Of a stretch of 64,000 nt of DNA, positions 20,802 through 32,713 are shown piece after piece. The stretch lies in the NCBI RefSeq assembly GCF_963678635.1, contig NC_087062.1, positions 69,536,223-69,600,222 on the forward strand, written 5' to 3'. The stretch is from Symsagittifera roscoffensis (lineage: Eukaryota > Xenacoelomorpha > Acoela > Convolutidae). The notes below the pieces were generated by a model. It was not told where the DNA came from and searched no databases. It was given only the letters and a program-made list of their open reading frames with translations. Every line of letters starts with the position of its first letter. Positions within the stretch are counted from its first letter, which is position 1. Made by a program: the position numbers and the translations under genes.

Positions 20802-23120
20802 GTTTTTATTTCATAGCTGATTACCGTACTAAACCTTGTTAAGGTGGCATTCTACAGTACAAGGTTCTGAGACATATTTATGAAACATTTTTCGAGTTCA
20901 TCAAGTGTAATCTTTTATGATCATTGCTCTCAAGCAAAAAAATTCTGATGTGTAGAAATGGGCTAAATGACACACATTGCCATTTGACTGGTGCAAATTG
21001 GAGCCGTTCGTGTCAATGATTTTATGCACATAGGAAACAGTTTAAACAATGAATTGCTACCGTTGAGGTGTTCACTAAACAAACCGACATCGTTTTATAT
21101 ACATGTTTTTTTCTGGTATTAAGATGTAGTTATAGATTTAAATGATTGATGATTATACAAACCTTGTTTAAATGCCGATTGATTGTAATTGCCAAAAAAT
21201 TGTGTTCGATTTTCCAACAGATTATCGTCCGTATATACACAATTATTTCTGCGAATGCATATAAATGTGGTTGCTTATGGTTCTAGCAGAAGTTTTTTTA
21301 AAAAATTATAATCAATTATACGTGCCAAACTCTCAAAAAAATCTTTCGATAATGAATTTTGCTTGATTTTTTTTCAAACCAAAAGAAATCTGAAAGCTAA
21401 ATAGAAGGGATGTATTTTTTCAATAGAAGGGGATGTATTTGTTCTTCAAAAACTGTCATTACAACTAATGAACTATAATTGATTGTGCACTGCTCGTATA
21501 AGGGTGGTTTTAAAATTATAAGGGTGGTAAAAAATCTCATATCAGGGCGAAACAATGAAATTATTTAGACCATACATTTTGAAAATTACAAACTGATGTA
21601 TTTCTCGTCTATAAAACTGTTTTGTCGATTAATTAGCTTAGCTGAAATTTTTTTTGAAAAATTTGTGCGCTGCATTTCTAAAACGTATAGTGAAAGTATT
21701 AGTCCAAATAAACTTTCTATTTTCTATGGAAAAACTCAAATCGGAAAAAACTGTTTGAAAAATCATAAAACAAGACAAAACTAAAGAGAACACTAATAAT
21801 TATTGCACAAAACCAAACTTTTAATAGTCGACTAGAATTGATTGTAATCGACCGATAATGAAGAAAAAACCAAATTGACAAAAACAATAATATCAAATTA
21901 TAATGGATTATTGTCTTTTCCAGAAAAAGAAAAACAAATAATTAAAAACACAAAAATTCAACAAAATTTTTTAAAGGAAATTAATAACAAATTTTTAATA
22001 TTGACTGGCAAAGAACAGATTTTTCTCAGAGTTTTTCCGTCACATCATTCTCGGCTCTCAAAATGACATCTGAAAACGGATTTGTTTCCTCAAAGGCAAT
22101 TTTTTTAAGTTTAAGTGGAAAAAGATATTTCACATTCAAATCGTTTTTGGTGATTGTTTGGAGAAATTTTAGCTGAATTATTGGAGTAGTTTATGCAATG
22201 AATCAAAAATTGTTCCATAAGGCTTAATACGTAATCGCAAAACGAAGATAGAAAAATCGCGTCAGGAAGTTTAATGACCTTGGCTTAATTGAGAATACTC
22301 TTTCAAATAAAATTGCTAGTTTGTTTACGATTTTCGATCAGCGTGTTTACTCAGCTTGTAAAGTTACAGACGAATATTAAACGCTTATATATTATTCCAA
22401 TTAAAAAGAAGAAGCAACAGAAGAACTGTGAAAACGTTTTTGAACTGATGGTTGTAATTTGCTTCTGTGATCGAGTTACTTTTAGATGAGCTCTTTAAAG
22501 AGATAATTCAGCAAATAACTGGAGTTAAAAAGCTCAACTTTCTCCAAATTAAAAAGAATAATTTGAATCTTTGATCTTCATTTAGAGAAGCTAAGCTTGA
22601 ATAATTTAGGTGTGCAGAATTATTTATATGCTTCAATTCAGATTTCAAGAAATGTATAACTTTATCAATAAGATGCATTTATATGATAAAGTTGCTAAGG
22701 TTGATAAGGTTGATTAGATCCAAAATAGGTACCAGTTTAACAAATTGGATCATAATCTTTTTGATAAATATACACAAAATAGCCAAGAGCTACATGAACT
22801 CAATTTTTGATACGCTGATTTGATTTCTGCGTTCATGCTGGACAATTGGTTTCGGTCTCACTTGGTTTTGTACTCAACACCATATAAGCTCCTCTGGACT
22901 TTAGTGGAGCATACTACAGCAAATAGAAGTATGAACAGGCTAAATGATGAGATGATCATCTGCCAGGAATGACTTTGCCTTCAGATTATCGGAAGTTTGT
23001 GGAAATTTGAAAAAAAATTGTAAAATAGTGGATATTGATAAACTTTTTGCACTCTTTCTTAACGCATCATTTGAACATCATGTGATAATTTGAAAACATT
23101 AGAACTTAAATCATACAAAA
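20802..23120. other. AT-rich intergenic DNA
   Basis: No supported gene. Around 21488-21560 there is a scrambled partial copy of the dispersed repeat described at 23122 (an ACTGCTCGTAT-like start and later ATCAGGGCGAAAC). Frames of 60-66 codons are composed of Lys/Asn/Ile/Phe and are not convincing. Confidence 0.45.
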
Positions 23121-23121
23121 C

Positions 23122-23640
23122 TGCTCGTATCAGGGCGAAACCCTGAATGTTCCGACTGCCTTTTAAGTTTTATGGAGCAGTAAAAACAAAAAAATAAATG
23201 TAAGAAAATAAAATGATTTTTTTTTTCTAAAATTTGAAGTTTGTTTTTAAAAAAATGATCCCCCACACGTCATAAGAAATACTAAGTGATAAATTTTGCT
23301 CCTATTAACAAATCAATTATGGCATATAAGCTTTCTTGAACCAATTTGGAACGATTTCTAAGACGGATTAAATCTCGCTTACGCGTTAATAGCGCAAATT
23401 ATATCGCGCGTTAATTGTCCCAAATTGGCCGAAATGGCAACCTTTGAACCCCATAACTTTACGAAAAATGATCACAGGTGAAATATCTTTTCAAATTTAA
23501 GCTCAGGACAACAAAACTTTTCGAATGATATAGAAAGTTTTTGTCAAAAAAGGCTAGTTAAAAAGTCGAAATTTGTCTGAAGAAAAATACCCCCCCCCCC
23601 CCAGCACAAATATTCAGTTACTTTCGTATCAAAAGTCGGA
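23122..23640 (+). repeat. dispersed repeat family R1, copy 1
   Basis: Begins with CTCGTATCAGGGCGAAACCC and GAATGTTCCGACTG, followed after about 220 bases by a CG-rich core (TTACGCGTTAATAGCGCAA, then TATCGCGCGTTAATTGTCCC), then GATCACAGGTGAAATATC. The same ordered landmarks recur at 49728-50470, 54148-54820, 58607-59280 and, inverted, 51880-52300. The family is strongly diverged between most copies. No coding frame or terminal inverted repeats seen. It ends near a run of 13 C at about 23591. Confidence 0.6.
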
Positions 23641-26534
23641 ACAAAAATGTTTACTGTAAATAACGTTAATTGAATGGAACTTAGGTTGCCATCGTTTTAT
23701 TATTAAATGATTCATTTTGAACTATGTTGATCAATTACTTTGTTCTAGAGCCAACATTTTGAGAGCCTTGTGCCTAGCGTTGGTCCTAGGCGAACAAAAA
23801 ATTATTGATTGTAAAAAAAGAATTGATGTAAATTCATTGATAATGTCTGCTGGAACTTTTAATTTAATATAACGTAAACGCGTTCGACTCATATTTGAGG
23901 ATAAGCTTGAGAGAAAAAAAAACAAATCAAACAAAAAACGGAGTCCGTTTTTTAACAAAATTGAATGACTATGGAAAGGAACAGAATCGAACTGTTCATC
24001 TTTTTACGGAGAACGGCTGTTGTGCCCGTTTTGAATGCCTTTTTAAATTTCTTCTGGGCTGGGTAACTTTGCGCCACCCGCAAGCAACAAATAAGAATCA
24101 GGGCGGTCCTTGAACATCCTAACTTTCGAATGAACGACGAAGACGTAACCGCTGTTATATCAAACTAATTGTAATCAAACACCCATTCAGGTTGCCAGTA
24201 ACAACGGAAAAAAAATTCTCAAATTGGCATATTGATCAATTTCCATTAATTTTCACAATCAATTGAGACACCTTTTCAAAATTACTTGAAGCCTCCAAAA
24301 ATCCAATTAGAATGGTCAATAAATTCACCAATTTATCTGATCATTTGTCTTTTGTTAAAATATTTTGGCAAACATTTTGCCAATACAGTTTCCTTTGTTT
24401 TTTTTATTTAAAGAACATTCATCTCTTATAGCTCCTGGACCAAACTTCAAGTCGTATTTCCAAACACTAAGTCGTATTTCCTTCTTCAATCAAGTCGTAT
24501 TTCCTTATCGAATTAAGACTGAACACTGATATGGCTGCAAAAAGAAGCCCATTTGTCGGTCGAAAGCAATCTTGACTTCAGTCAGCTTCAAAAACGTGCA
24601 GCTATTTTCAATGAAACAGCTGGTGAAAAGTCTGGTAGAGACTAACCAACATTTAGCCACTCATCAACCTAGAAGAATTTCTACATCGAAAATGAAAATT
24701 AACAGCAAAGGTTTTTAGTTATAGATGGCTATAACCAAAAGTTCATGTCTAATTTATGTAATTTACTGATAGCATTTGGTACAATTGGAACCAGTTTAAA
24801 ACAAGTTTTTTTACCGTATTAAATTCTTGATAAACTATCTGTGTAGAAAACTCAGAACTAACCAATTATGATCCATAACTAAGACTCACAATAATTTGTA
24901 AGGCTGAAAGTATTTATAGTTTCAGCCAGAACAGAATAAATTTAACTTAGCAAACAGTTGCACTTCCTAAGAACAGTTCTTGGTATCAAGCCTCGCGAAT
25001 ACCATTATAAACTAGATCTATTAAGTCTAGGATATCTAGGATATTATATATTCAAAAAACGCAACACAAAAAACGCATTGAAAACTTAATAAGCTAACCT
25101 CCACGTCCCAAAAAATTTAATCAATTCAAACGAGTAACCAAGCTTACACCAAGTCAAAAACCGAACAGAGACACCGGACTTCTACATCGTGAAACGAAAA
25201 AATAAGACTGCAACAATTATTTCTCTATAAAATTATCAATGCAGTACCTTTTCATTCACTAATATGATTACAAAACTTGGAGCAGTAAGATTCATTCCCA
25301 AGCTATATATCTTTCATTGATGCATAACCAATAATCAGATGAATACCAAACCTGTTTATACAAGCAGCAGTCGTTTAGACAAATTAAAAATAAAATGACA
25401 GAAAAAAACTAATTCTATCTCAATTAATTTCATAAAAAAATTCAAGAAATCCTTCCATCTCGATTACTTCTGATTTCTTTAACATTGTTTCTCTGTTTTT
25501 TCATATAAAACAAAGCACATAATAACTCAAGAATTTAATCTCATTTCAGCTTTAAATTCTCACCTTTTATTAAACCTTTAATCTTTAATACAAATCTTGT
25601 AAAAACCTATCATCGGCTTAAATCGATCTAAAAATTTCTTGCAATCAAATTATCAAGGCTACACCTGGATCTTTAAAATCTTAACTTAATCGCAATTTCA
25701 AATCACTTTAAATACTAGATCAACATGGCTTTCCATGGATCAATTAGACAATTTCATTTTCTTTATCTTTTAATACTAGTGTCTAACGACCTAAAACGTT
25801 GATTCAGTCTCCAAATCTTGCAAACAACCCAGAACTATATGAAAACTTTACAATAACTAACAATTTCAATAAGGACAAACAGTGAAGAATTCGGTTACTC
25901 ATCCTTCACTTGAGCCCCTCTTCTTAATTCACCCAAGATAAAAAAAACATATCTTGAAACTAATAAAAATTAAAATAGTATCCAACGATCTGTTTGTGTT
26001 CAAGTTATGTCTGAACCTTATGGATTGACTTAATATTCCCCAACCCTTGATCACAAATTGAAATCTTAAGCAAGATTAAATTTTTGTTAAGGTATTTTAA
26101 TCACTCGTCATTATATAAACTTCCAACCCGTCTATTCACGACAATCTATCCCCCATAACTAGAATAACCTTACAAAAGTTTTTAAGACTAACAGTTTAGG
26201 AAATAAAAATCTAACAATTAGATTTGGCACCCATCACTTTAATACTTATTTCAAGCGCTAATTTAGGAAACAATCAAAAAAATAATACTCCGTAATTGTT
26301 TAATTGAAGAAGAAATATTTCGTAATTACATCGCATAGACAAAAAATAGAATACATCAGATCAAAAAAGCAAACAAAAACAAAGTCAATAATCACAAAAC
26401 AACAACATACAACTTAACCAAATTTTATTAGAACACGAAAAGCAGTTCCGGAGTATGACTTAATTAGAAAGCAAAAGGTTCAAAACCTTGGAGATTCAAT
26501 ACACGACAAAAGTAACAACAATGGACAACCGGTG
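23641..26534. other. AT-rich intergenic DNA left of element 2
   Basis: No supported gene. It may include the 5' leader or long terminal repeat of the plus-strand element that starts near 26.5 kb, but I found no matching repeat on the far side. Short frames are Lys/Asn-rich. Three direct repeats at 24449-24504 are listed separately. Confidence 0.4.
24449..24504 (+). repeat. three direct copies of AAGTCGTATTTCC
   Basis: The 13-mer occurs at 24449, 24469 and 24492, with 20- and 23-base spacing. Exact copies this close are unlikely by chance in this AT-rich context. No flanking feature explains them. Confidence 0.6.
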
Positions 26535-29450
26535 ATGTTTTTCGGAATCAGAAGCCACGACAGCACAATCTATGAAAAGCAAACCTAGATTAAAAAAACT
26601 CAAATATTCGCAAATAAGAAAGACTCGAAATTCGGAAACAACCAAAAACGACATATTGAAAATTACACGTTAACCGTAATTTCGCTCGAAAAAAAAAAGA
26701 TTCAACCCGACGAAAAATTTGACAATGATTTTATCCTCTCCTTAGTTTTTAACCCACAAATTGATTCCGCTAGAAAACAAGTAAATTTTTATCACAATCT
26801 AATTGTAAGTTTAGTCCAAAAAGGTAATAGTCCGTTTAAACAAGAATTTCCTGAAGTAAAAATCAGAAGACAAGTACTCAATCACTATCTAACAGGCATC
26901 AATAATTTCACTTCACATTAATGCAAGGTAACTATTGAAATCTTCGCATCACAATCATCAAATCAAACGTCGCACCAAATACAAACAGATGATAAAGAAT
27001 CAGATTTCTGAAAAATTTTTATAGAAAATTCAACATCAAAACTCACAAAGAGCAAACTCAGGTTTCATAATTGTTATTTTCTCCATCTTTTGTAGATTTA
27101 TTTCCACATTGGAAACAAATAAAACATTTTATGTATCTCCACCAGAGACATCTCGATACGCAATGGTAAGAAGCGATCTTGACTTTTTAAAGTCAATTTT
27201 TGAAACAATCACTGACTATTAAATATCGCTTGCATTTAGAAAGAACCCTGGCATAGTTCATTTTAGATTAATTTCAACACAGTTAAGATCTAATTTCACA
27301 AGCAAAAAAAATAAAAACCATGAACAAACGACGAAACCAAAGGGGCAGATAAAAGACCTGATTGGTCTAACTTTTTATTTTTTAACATCGCAAATGATAT
27401 CTCAAGTATGACAATTGCAACCATTCCAGTACCCAGAGACTACCTAAGAAGAAGTCGACTCACAACTGATATGTTTAATGCAATGTTTAATGATAGAACA
27501 AGCAACAAAAGTTAAAGTTCAACGTTTATAGACACGCAAGAAACCCCACATGGAAATACAAATATAACACAGCAATATATCCAAACCCCATCACACTTGT
27601 GAACGAAGAATCAGTCGAAACACTACCTACAACTACACAACAAAGTATCTCGCCTATACATCCAACAATTACAACGCCACACACAAAAAACCATGCTCTT
27701 TTTCCACAAACGACACTACAATGAAGAGTCAAACCGGTCGTTCCAAAAAAATCACATATGAATTATCAATCAAATAGACCAATAAGTAAAAAACGATCAC
27801 TTAATAAACAAAGAAACCCAATTGGAAAAAACTTTGCAATCCAAAATTATGATTTTTTCATTTATTTTAGTATTAGTAATCCAATAGCACAATAAAACTA
27901 TACAAAACAAAATCAATCTCATGAACATAATTATACCCAACAGGTAACAAAACCATTATCTCAATCTGAAAATTTTTATGATAAAAAAAATTTTCAGAGA
28001 GATCGCACTGAAAGGTATCCATTTTTTCAACAAAACATTAAAAACTTAAATAATCGGCAATTCACAACACAAGAAGCTAATCACACTACTCTGAGAATGA
28101 AAATTACTTCAATCAAAACCAACTACAGTATAACACTAATCAACGAAAGAATCACTGGAATCATACAGATCAACCAATGATATTTCTTAACTAGAAAATT
28201 GAGCAACTTATATGCACATCCAACAAATAAGACAAACACAACAATATTCTTTTCAAAGTCAAAAATCGGCCCAACCTAGTAATCGGCCCATGCAATCACA
28301 ATACTATACAAAATTTTCAAAGTTACCAAACCAAACCTATGAAAAATGAAATTCCCTTATCATACTATTTACGTCATTTACAAATACAGCAGAATCACTT
28401 CAAATGACGATGAATCCAACCTTATGTCTTGATCATCAATAACATCTAATAAAACACTCAAGGTATTTACAGGATCAGTTCTTGAAAATTCAATAGAAGA
28501 CAATTTAATTTCTGTCACGGCGATTATACTTTTAAATATAGTTCCGAAACCTATTAAAACACCATTTGGCCAAAACTGGATTCATAGGCGCCCAGCACTG
28601 ATACAAACCACACTCGACCGGCGCAGCCCAAAAATGGTTTCCAGTTTTACCCACAGATATTAAATCCTATTGGAAACGCCTTATTCAATAAGTTTCCCAA
28701 ATGTTTGACTCTGAACGAAACAAACAACATCTAAAGTTTTATGCAACGAATGTCTTAGATTCTCGAATAAAAAAACTCGCAGAAAGAAACAAAACAAATA
28801 TGAAAATAATGCAAATTTTAAAGGGAGACCATCATTCAAAATTGGTGTAACTTTTGACGCAGATACTACGGATATAGTACGTTGAATGATACTACGGATA
28901 CAACATAGTGTAACTACGGATATAGTATGTTGAATGCAGACAAAAAGAGCAAGAAAAAATAAATAGTCCACCAAAATACAAGCAACCAAATAAATCTTTC
29001 CACAAATTCAAGTGAAAAGACTTTTAATTATAAGAAAAATTGTTCATTTTGAAAGCCTCGAAATAAAAACTACTCTAACGTTCCATCAAGAAAATTTTCA
29101 AACAACCGTAAACGAAATTATTTGAACAATCGTAACAGAAAATATTCCAGCAATAGATCATATAACTACTCTATTAACAGACCATATAATTAAACTTATA
29201 ACAAAAGATCCCGTGAAAATTCTAGAAACAGCAACAATAACTATCAAAACAGATCAGGAAACTACTCTCACTCTCAGTCACCATATTGAAACAATTCACA
29301 AAATCCAACTCGACCAAAACAAAAACTTAGAAGTAGTACACCAAAAAATTAACGATAAATCAGTCACGTTTATTCTACAAGCGAAATTACTCCAGACCCA
29401 CCAGGTATTGATAACGGAAACTTCAACTAAACCGTATACACTGTGAAAAC
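26535..29450 (+). pseudogene. Gag-like polyprotein, element 2
   Basis: From ATG 26535 a frame continues with one stop to 26921 and in pieces to about 27070, with a basic N-terminus and coherent stretches such as VNFYHNLIVSLVQKGNSPF. Later coherent pieces are MTIATIPVPRDYLRRSRL near 27410 and a capsid-like segment near 28635-28800 (KWFPVLPTDIKSYWKRL, then FDSERNKQHLKFYATNV). The last part, 29040-29450, is very rich in Asn, Arg, Ser and Tyr, as in the nucleic-acid-binding end of some Gag proteins that lack CCHC knuckles. Stops and shifts throughout. Assignment rests on position and composition plus the capsid-like segment. Confidence 0.5.
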
Positions 29451-29639
29451 TTAGTTATCCAAATGCTTAGAATAGAACATGATAACGAGGTACCAATTGA
29501 TTAAAAAAACAACATAAATTACACCCCCCATACAATCGAAAATCGCTCAAACCTGAACAACAAAAACCAAAACACAAAAAAAACAAAATATCCCCAACGA
29601 AAGAGATGATTTAGCCAATCCCATTTTTTTAGAAAGCCC

Positions 29640-29960
29640 ACAATTGAAAACTTCCAACTACCAGATCCTGTTAAAGACTTTTTAATCGTTTCCGGAGCAG
29701 AATCAAAGATCATTAAGGATAAAGAAAACAACATAACTTACACCCCTGAGAAAATCGAAAAACGCTCAAATATTATCAACATAAACAAAAACACATCAAA
29801 TAAATTATCTCCACCAAAATAGATGATTTGGACAGTCCCATTTCTTTTGGAAAGCACAAAAAACAAAAAATTTTATCCACCAGATCTTGTTATAGTCTTT
29901 TTAATCGATTCCAGGACAGATTCAAAGATCATTTTTTTCCCATATGGAATGAAGTTCGTA
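29640..29960 (+). pseudogene. aspartic protease motif, present twice, element 2
   Basis: Two diverged direct copies about 230 bases apart. The first (about 29670-29710) reads FLIVSGAESKII, with valine replacing the catalytic aspartate of the D-S-G-A motif. The second (about 29900-29945) reads FLIDSRTDSKII: aspartate kept, glycine and alanine lost. So each copy is inactive by a different change. The upstream text (a KPTIEN / LPDP-like lead and a preceding AATTACACCCC-like stretch) is also duplicated, indicating a local tandem duplication of about 230 bp after or during decay. Confidence 0.6.
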
Positions 29961-30841
29961 GCCCACATCCAAAATTTTACCATCTAAAAGCTCCATTAAA
30001 CTAACCAAAGCTCATTTTTCACAAACAATGGAAAAATTCACTTATCAATTATATCAACTCGAACAATGGAACAAAATAAACGTTCGCTAAAATTTTTTAA
30101 AACCATTTTCCAATTAACAGATTTTAAACACAAAATAGTTAGAATACTATTCAACACAAAATATATTCTAATTATAAACATTCGAAATAGTAAATTACGA
30201 ATCAAAGAATAAAATACAAGATTAAAGAAGACATCTCTAACTTTTTTCAACGGTTAGATAAACGGCCTCCAATTTTTTTTAAATTTGACGTTAACTTCGA
30301 ACAACACAGGAAACATTTAAAACCTTGAACAGGACATGCATACGATTTCTCAATCTTTCAATTTCATCAATACAATAATGATCAGAATACGCAAAAACTG
30401 TTCATGTTTGACCTTGAGTTCAGACCAAATCAAAAAGATTTTAGAATAACAATTTTATCCATAAAAAACGCTAAAAACACAAATGCAGATTCATTAGCAC
30501 TACTTCTATACAATAACTACACAAAATTACACTTCCTTTAGGACTCTTACGAGGCAATGGAACATTACATCCCACACGAGAAAAAGCATACATAGTAAAT
30601 AATATCTTAAAATTGCTAGACATTTGCCAGTCATCAATCCTTATTGAAGAATTATCTAATAATATTATTATCAATGATTAAAAAAAACACGGAAAATTTT
30701 GCGAAAACCTATTATTTAAAACCACTATTTTAAATGTCAAAATACATAAATGGGCAACAACAATTTTCAACAATATTTACTTTTAACATTCTCAAATCAA
30801 TCGACAAGAAATTGACCAATTAGCAGATTTACTATTAAAAC

Positions 30842-31440
30842 ACCCCATGGTTTGTGCTACATCAAAATTTGATGTTGGAAATATACATTCACCAGTACAC
30901 CCTCCACCCAAAACCTTCGCAGATTTCAAAAACCAACGTGCATGTAAAGTCCCAATATATTTACAAGGTAAAGTAAACAGACCCTCAGACATCCTTGAAC
31001 ATTATGAAATCATCTTACCAGTCAATAAAGAACAACAACCCAAGGGAAATAATTTATTAACCCAGTAGTTATTCTCTCCAGAGGAGAAGCACTTGAAATG
31101 GATTTTGTCGCTCGAAACCCAAACTCATTAATTGATGAACCAAAGAGCAGTTGGCCTATAGAAGCAATACAAGTAATACTCACAAAAATTAACTGCGACT
31201 AGTACACCACAGCAGTTATGAATAAGGCATATAACCAAAGGCTTCTAGATGAAAAGTTACGCCGCTTGACACAATTCGCTAATGGAAACCAATAATACGA
31301 ATTCAAAAGACTATTCTGTGGTATATCCATAGCACCAGCAGCTTTTTCTGCATTTAAGAGTCAAATTTTTAGACGACAATTTTTAAGATTTGTGATCTAA
31401 TAAAATTCAACTAAATACTTTTCACACAAGCAACTTTAAG
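30842..31440 (+). pseudogene. reverse transcriptase N-terminal half, element 2
   Basis: The frame 30842-31068 has CATSKFDVGNIHSPVH and KVPIYLQGKVNRPSD, typical of the region just before gypsy RT fingers. After a one-base shift near 31061 the frame continues with VARNPNSLIDEPKSSWPIE, AYNQRLLDEKLRRLTQF and YEFKRLFCGISIAPAAFSAF, matching RT blocks with the QFxxGxxxYEFxRLxxGxxxAP pattern. Two in-frame TAG/TAA stops are present. The frame collapses at about 31400, before where YxDD should be, so the catalytic aspartates are absent. Confidence 0.75.
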
Positions 31441-31489
31441 ACTCTCCGCACTCATGAGAGAGTGTTCAGCCATCAAATAGTTATTAACA

Positions 31490-31640
31490 GAAAATGATTT
31501 TTTATTTCTTGGATCAAAACATCCAACAGTTTTATCTAAAAATCATACACCCAAAATTTTACTCTTCAGAGTACTTTTACGTACAAATCTAACCCCAACC
31601 ATAAAGTATTTCGATTTCATTTAGTTTTAAGAAAATTTCC
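31490..31640 (+). pseudogene. RT thumb / connection remnant, element 2
   Basis: Frame with ENDFLFLGSKHPTVLS and NHTPKILLFRVLL, corresponding to the FLGH block that follows the RT active site in gypsy elements. Together with the loss of the YxDD segment just upstream, this shows a short internal deletion in RT. Further sequence to 31800 is unassigned. Confidence 0.45.
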
Positions 31641-31799
31641 AAAACTGCAAATAGTATGGACAACAGTCAAAACCTTGCTTTACCTGATACACTTAGTCGA
31701 AATGCACCACCCGAACTAATACAAAAAAAACACTGTAGAAAAACCACAAATACCACTTCACACCCTTAATGAATTCACAATCCACAGTTCTTACAATTA

Positions 31800-32150
31800 G
31801 CCTCTGGAACCCACACAGAATGGATTATAAATATAGATAAAAAACAGAATGAAGTTTATCAGAAAATTGCAAAGAAACTATCTCAAAAACAAATTCTCAA
31901 ATCTCAATTAAGTCCACGCTTTACACCAGCATCAGACGTTTTCTTAGTTCCTAATTTTACGATACAAAAGAAAGTCTCAAAAAAACTGCAACCTATTTGA
32001 ATTAGACCATTCTAGATTACAGAAAAAACTACAGACGTTACATATAAATTAATTGTCTACAACAAAAAACGAAATAAAAAAACATAGAAATATTCTTTTA
32101 CAATACTATCCAAAAGAGTACGATCTTCGAGATGAAACACAATTATGTTC
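31800..32150 (+). pseudogene. integrase C-terminal (GPY/F-like) domain, element 2
   Basis: The plus-strand frame reads ASDVFLVPNFTIQKK, SKKLQP, then a segment where the usual G-P-F is R-P-F, then ITEKTTDVTYKLIVYN, and after a shift a His-Arg-Asn and Tyr-Tyr-Pro-Lys-Glu ending. This order (GDxVLV-like, SKKL, GPF, VTYKL, H-x-NxL-x-YYP) is the standard end of gypsy integrases. It is the right boundary of recognisable pol in this element. Confidence 0.65.
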
Positions 32151-32170
32151 CTTTAAAGGACTACACATTA

Positions 32171-32713
32171 TTGTCCTGTAAAACAAAAGGAAAAAATGAT
32201 CCAAAACTATCAGCAATTCTCAATCATTTACCGCGCTCAACCCAGATTACTCCACAGGAAAAATCGCAAAAACCTCCTAAGCAAACCAATTAGAAACAAA
32301 AAATTAATAGAAAATTACAAAAAAAAACTTGTAATACCCGAAACAGTAGAAAATTGACAACAACGTCAACCATTTTGTCTCAGAAATCAACCGAAAAAAA
32401 ATTACTAAACTTTCGTGCCCCAATCTGAAATATCAAAGAAATCCAGCAACCCTCTGGTTAATTAATATGATCAACAACCTTTTCAATAGAAACAAATTCT
32501 AAGCATTTACAAACTTTCCAACACAAATATCAATTTTTCCTATATGAGAAAAAATTAAGTTGAAATCAACTAATCAAACAACTTGATATCATCTCTTTTT
32601 TTATTCAAACGCTACCGCTGTTTTGAGCCGATATAATTCCAAAATGAACTAGATCTACAACTCCAACTCAAAAACATTCAGCTCAAAAATAAGCAGTACC
32701 TTCATATTTGACA
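32171..32713. other. unassigned AT-rich spacer after pol of element 2
   Basis: Broken plus-strand frames without motif. A third-frame stretch could be the start of a downstream gene of the element, but nothing is recognisable. Confidence 0.35.

Larger units (their letters stand above)
26535..32170 (+). mobile_element. degenerate AT-rich Ty3/gypsy-type retrotransposon, element 2
   Basis: Plus-strand fragments in order: Gag (26535-29450), a retropepsin motif present twice (29640-29960), RT (30842-31440) and integrase C-terminus (31800-32150). Most of RNase H and the integrase zinc finger and core are missing between 31440 and 31800. Many stops are TAA or TAG. The order and the RT and integrase tail motifs support gypsy rather than copia or BEL. 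GC content is much lower than in element 1. Terminal repeats were not identified. Confidence 0.75.

Noticed and set aside
30385-30500. NADSL motif resembling the end of an RNase H domain
   Set aside because: It lies upstream of RT in element 2, which is the wrong order, and the surrounding residues do not show other RNase H motifs.
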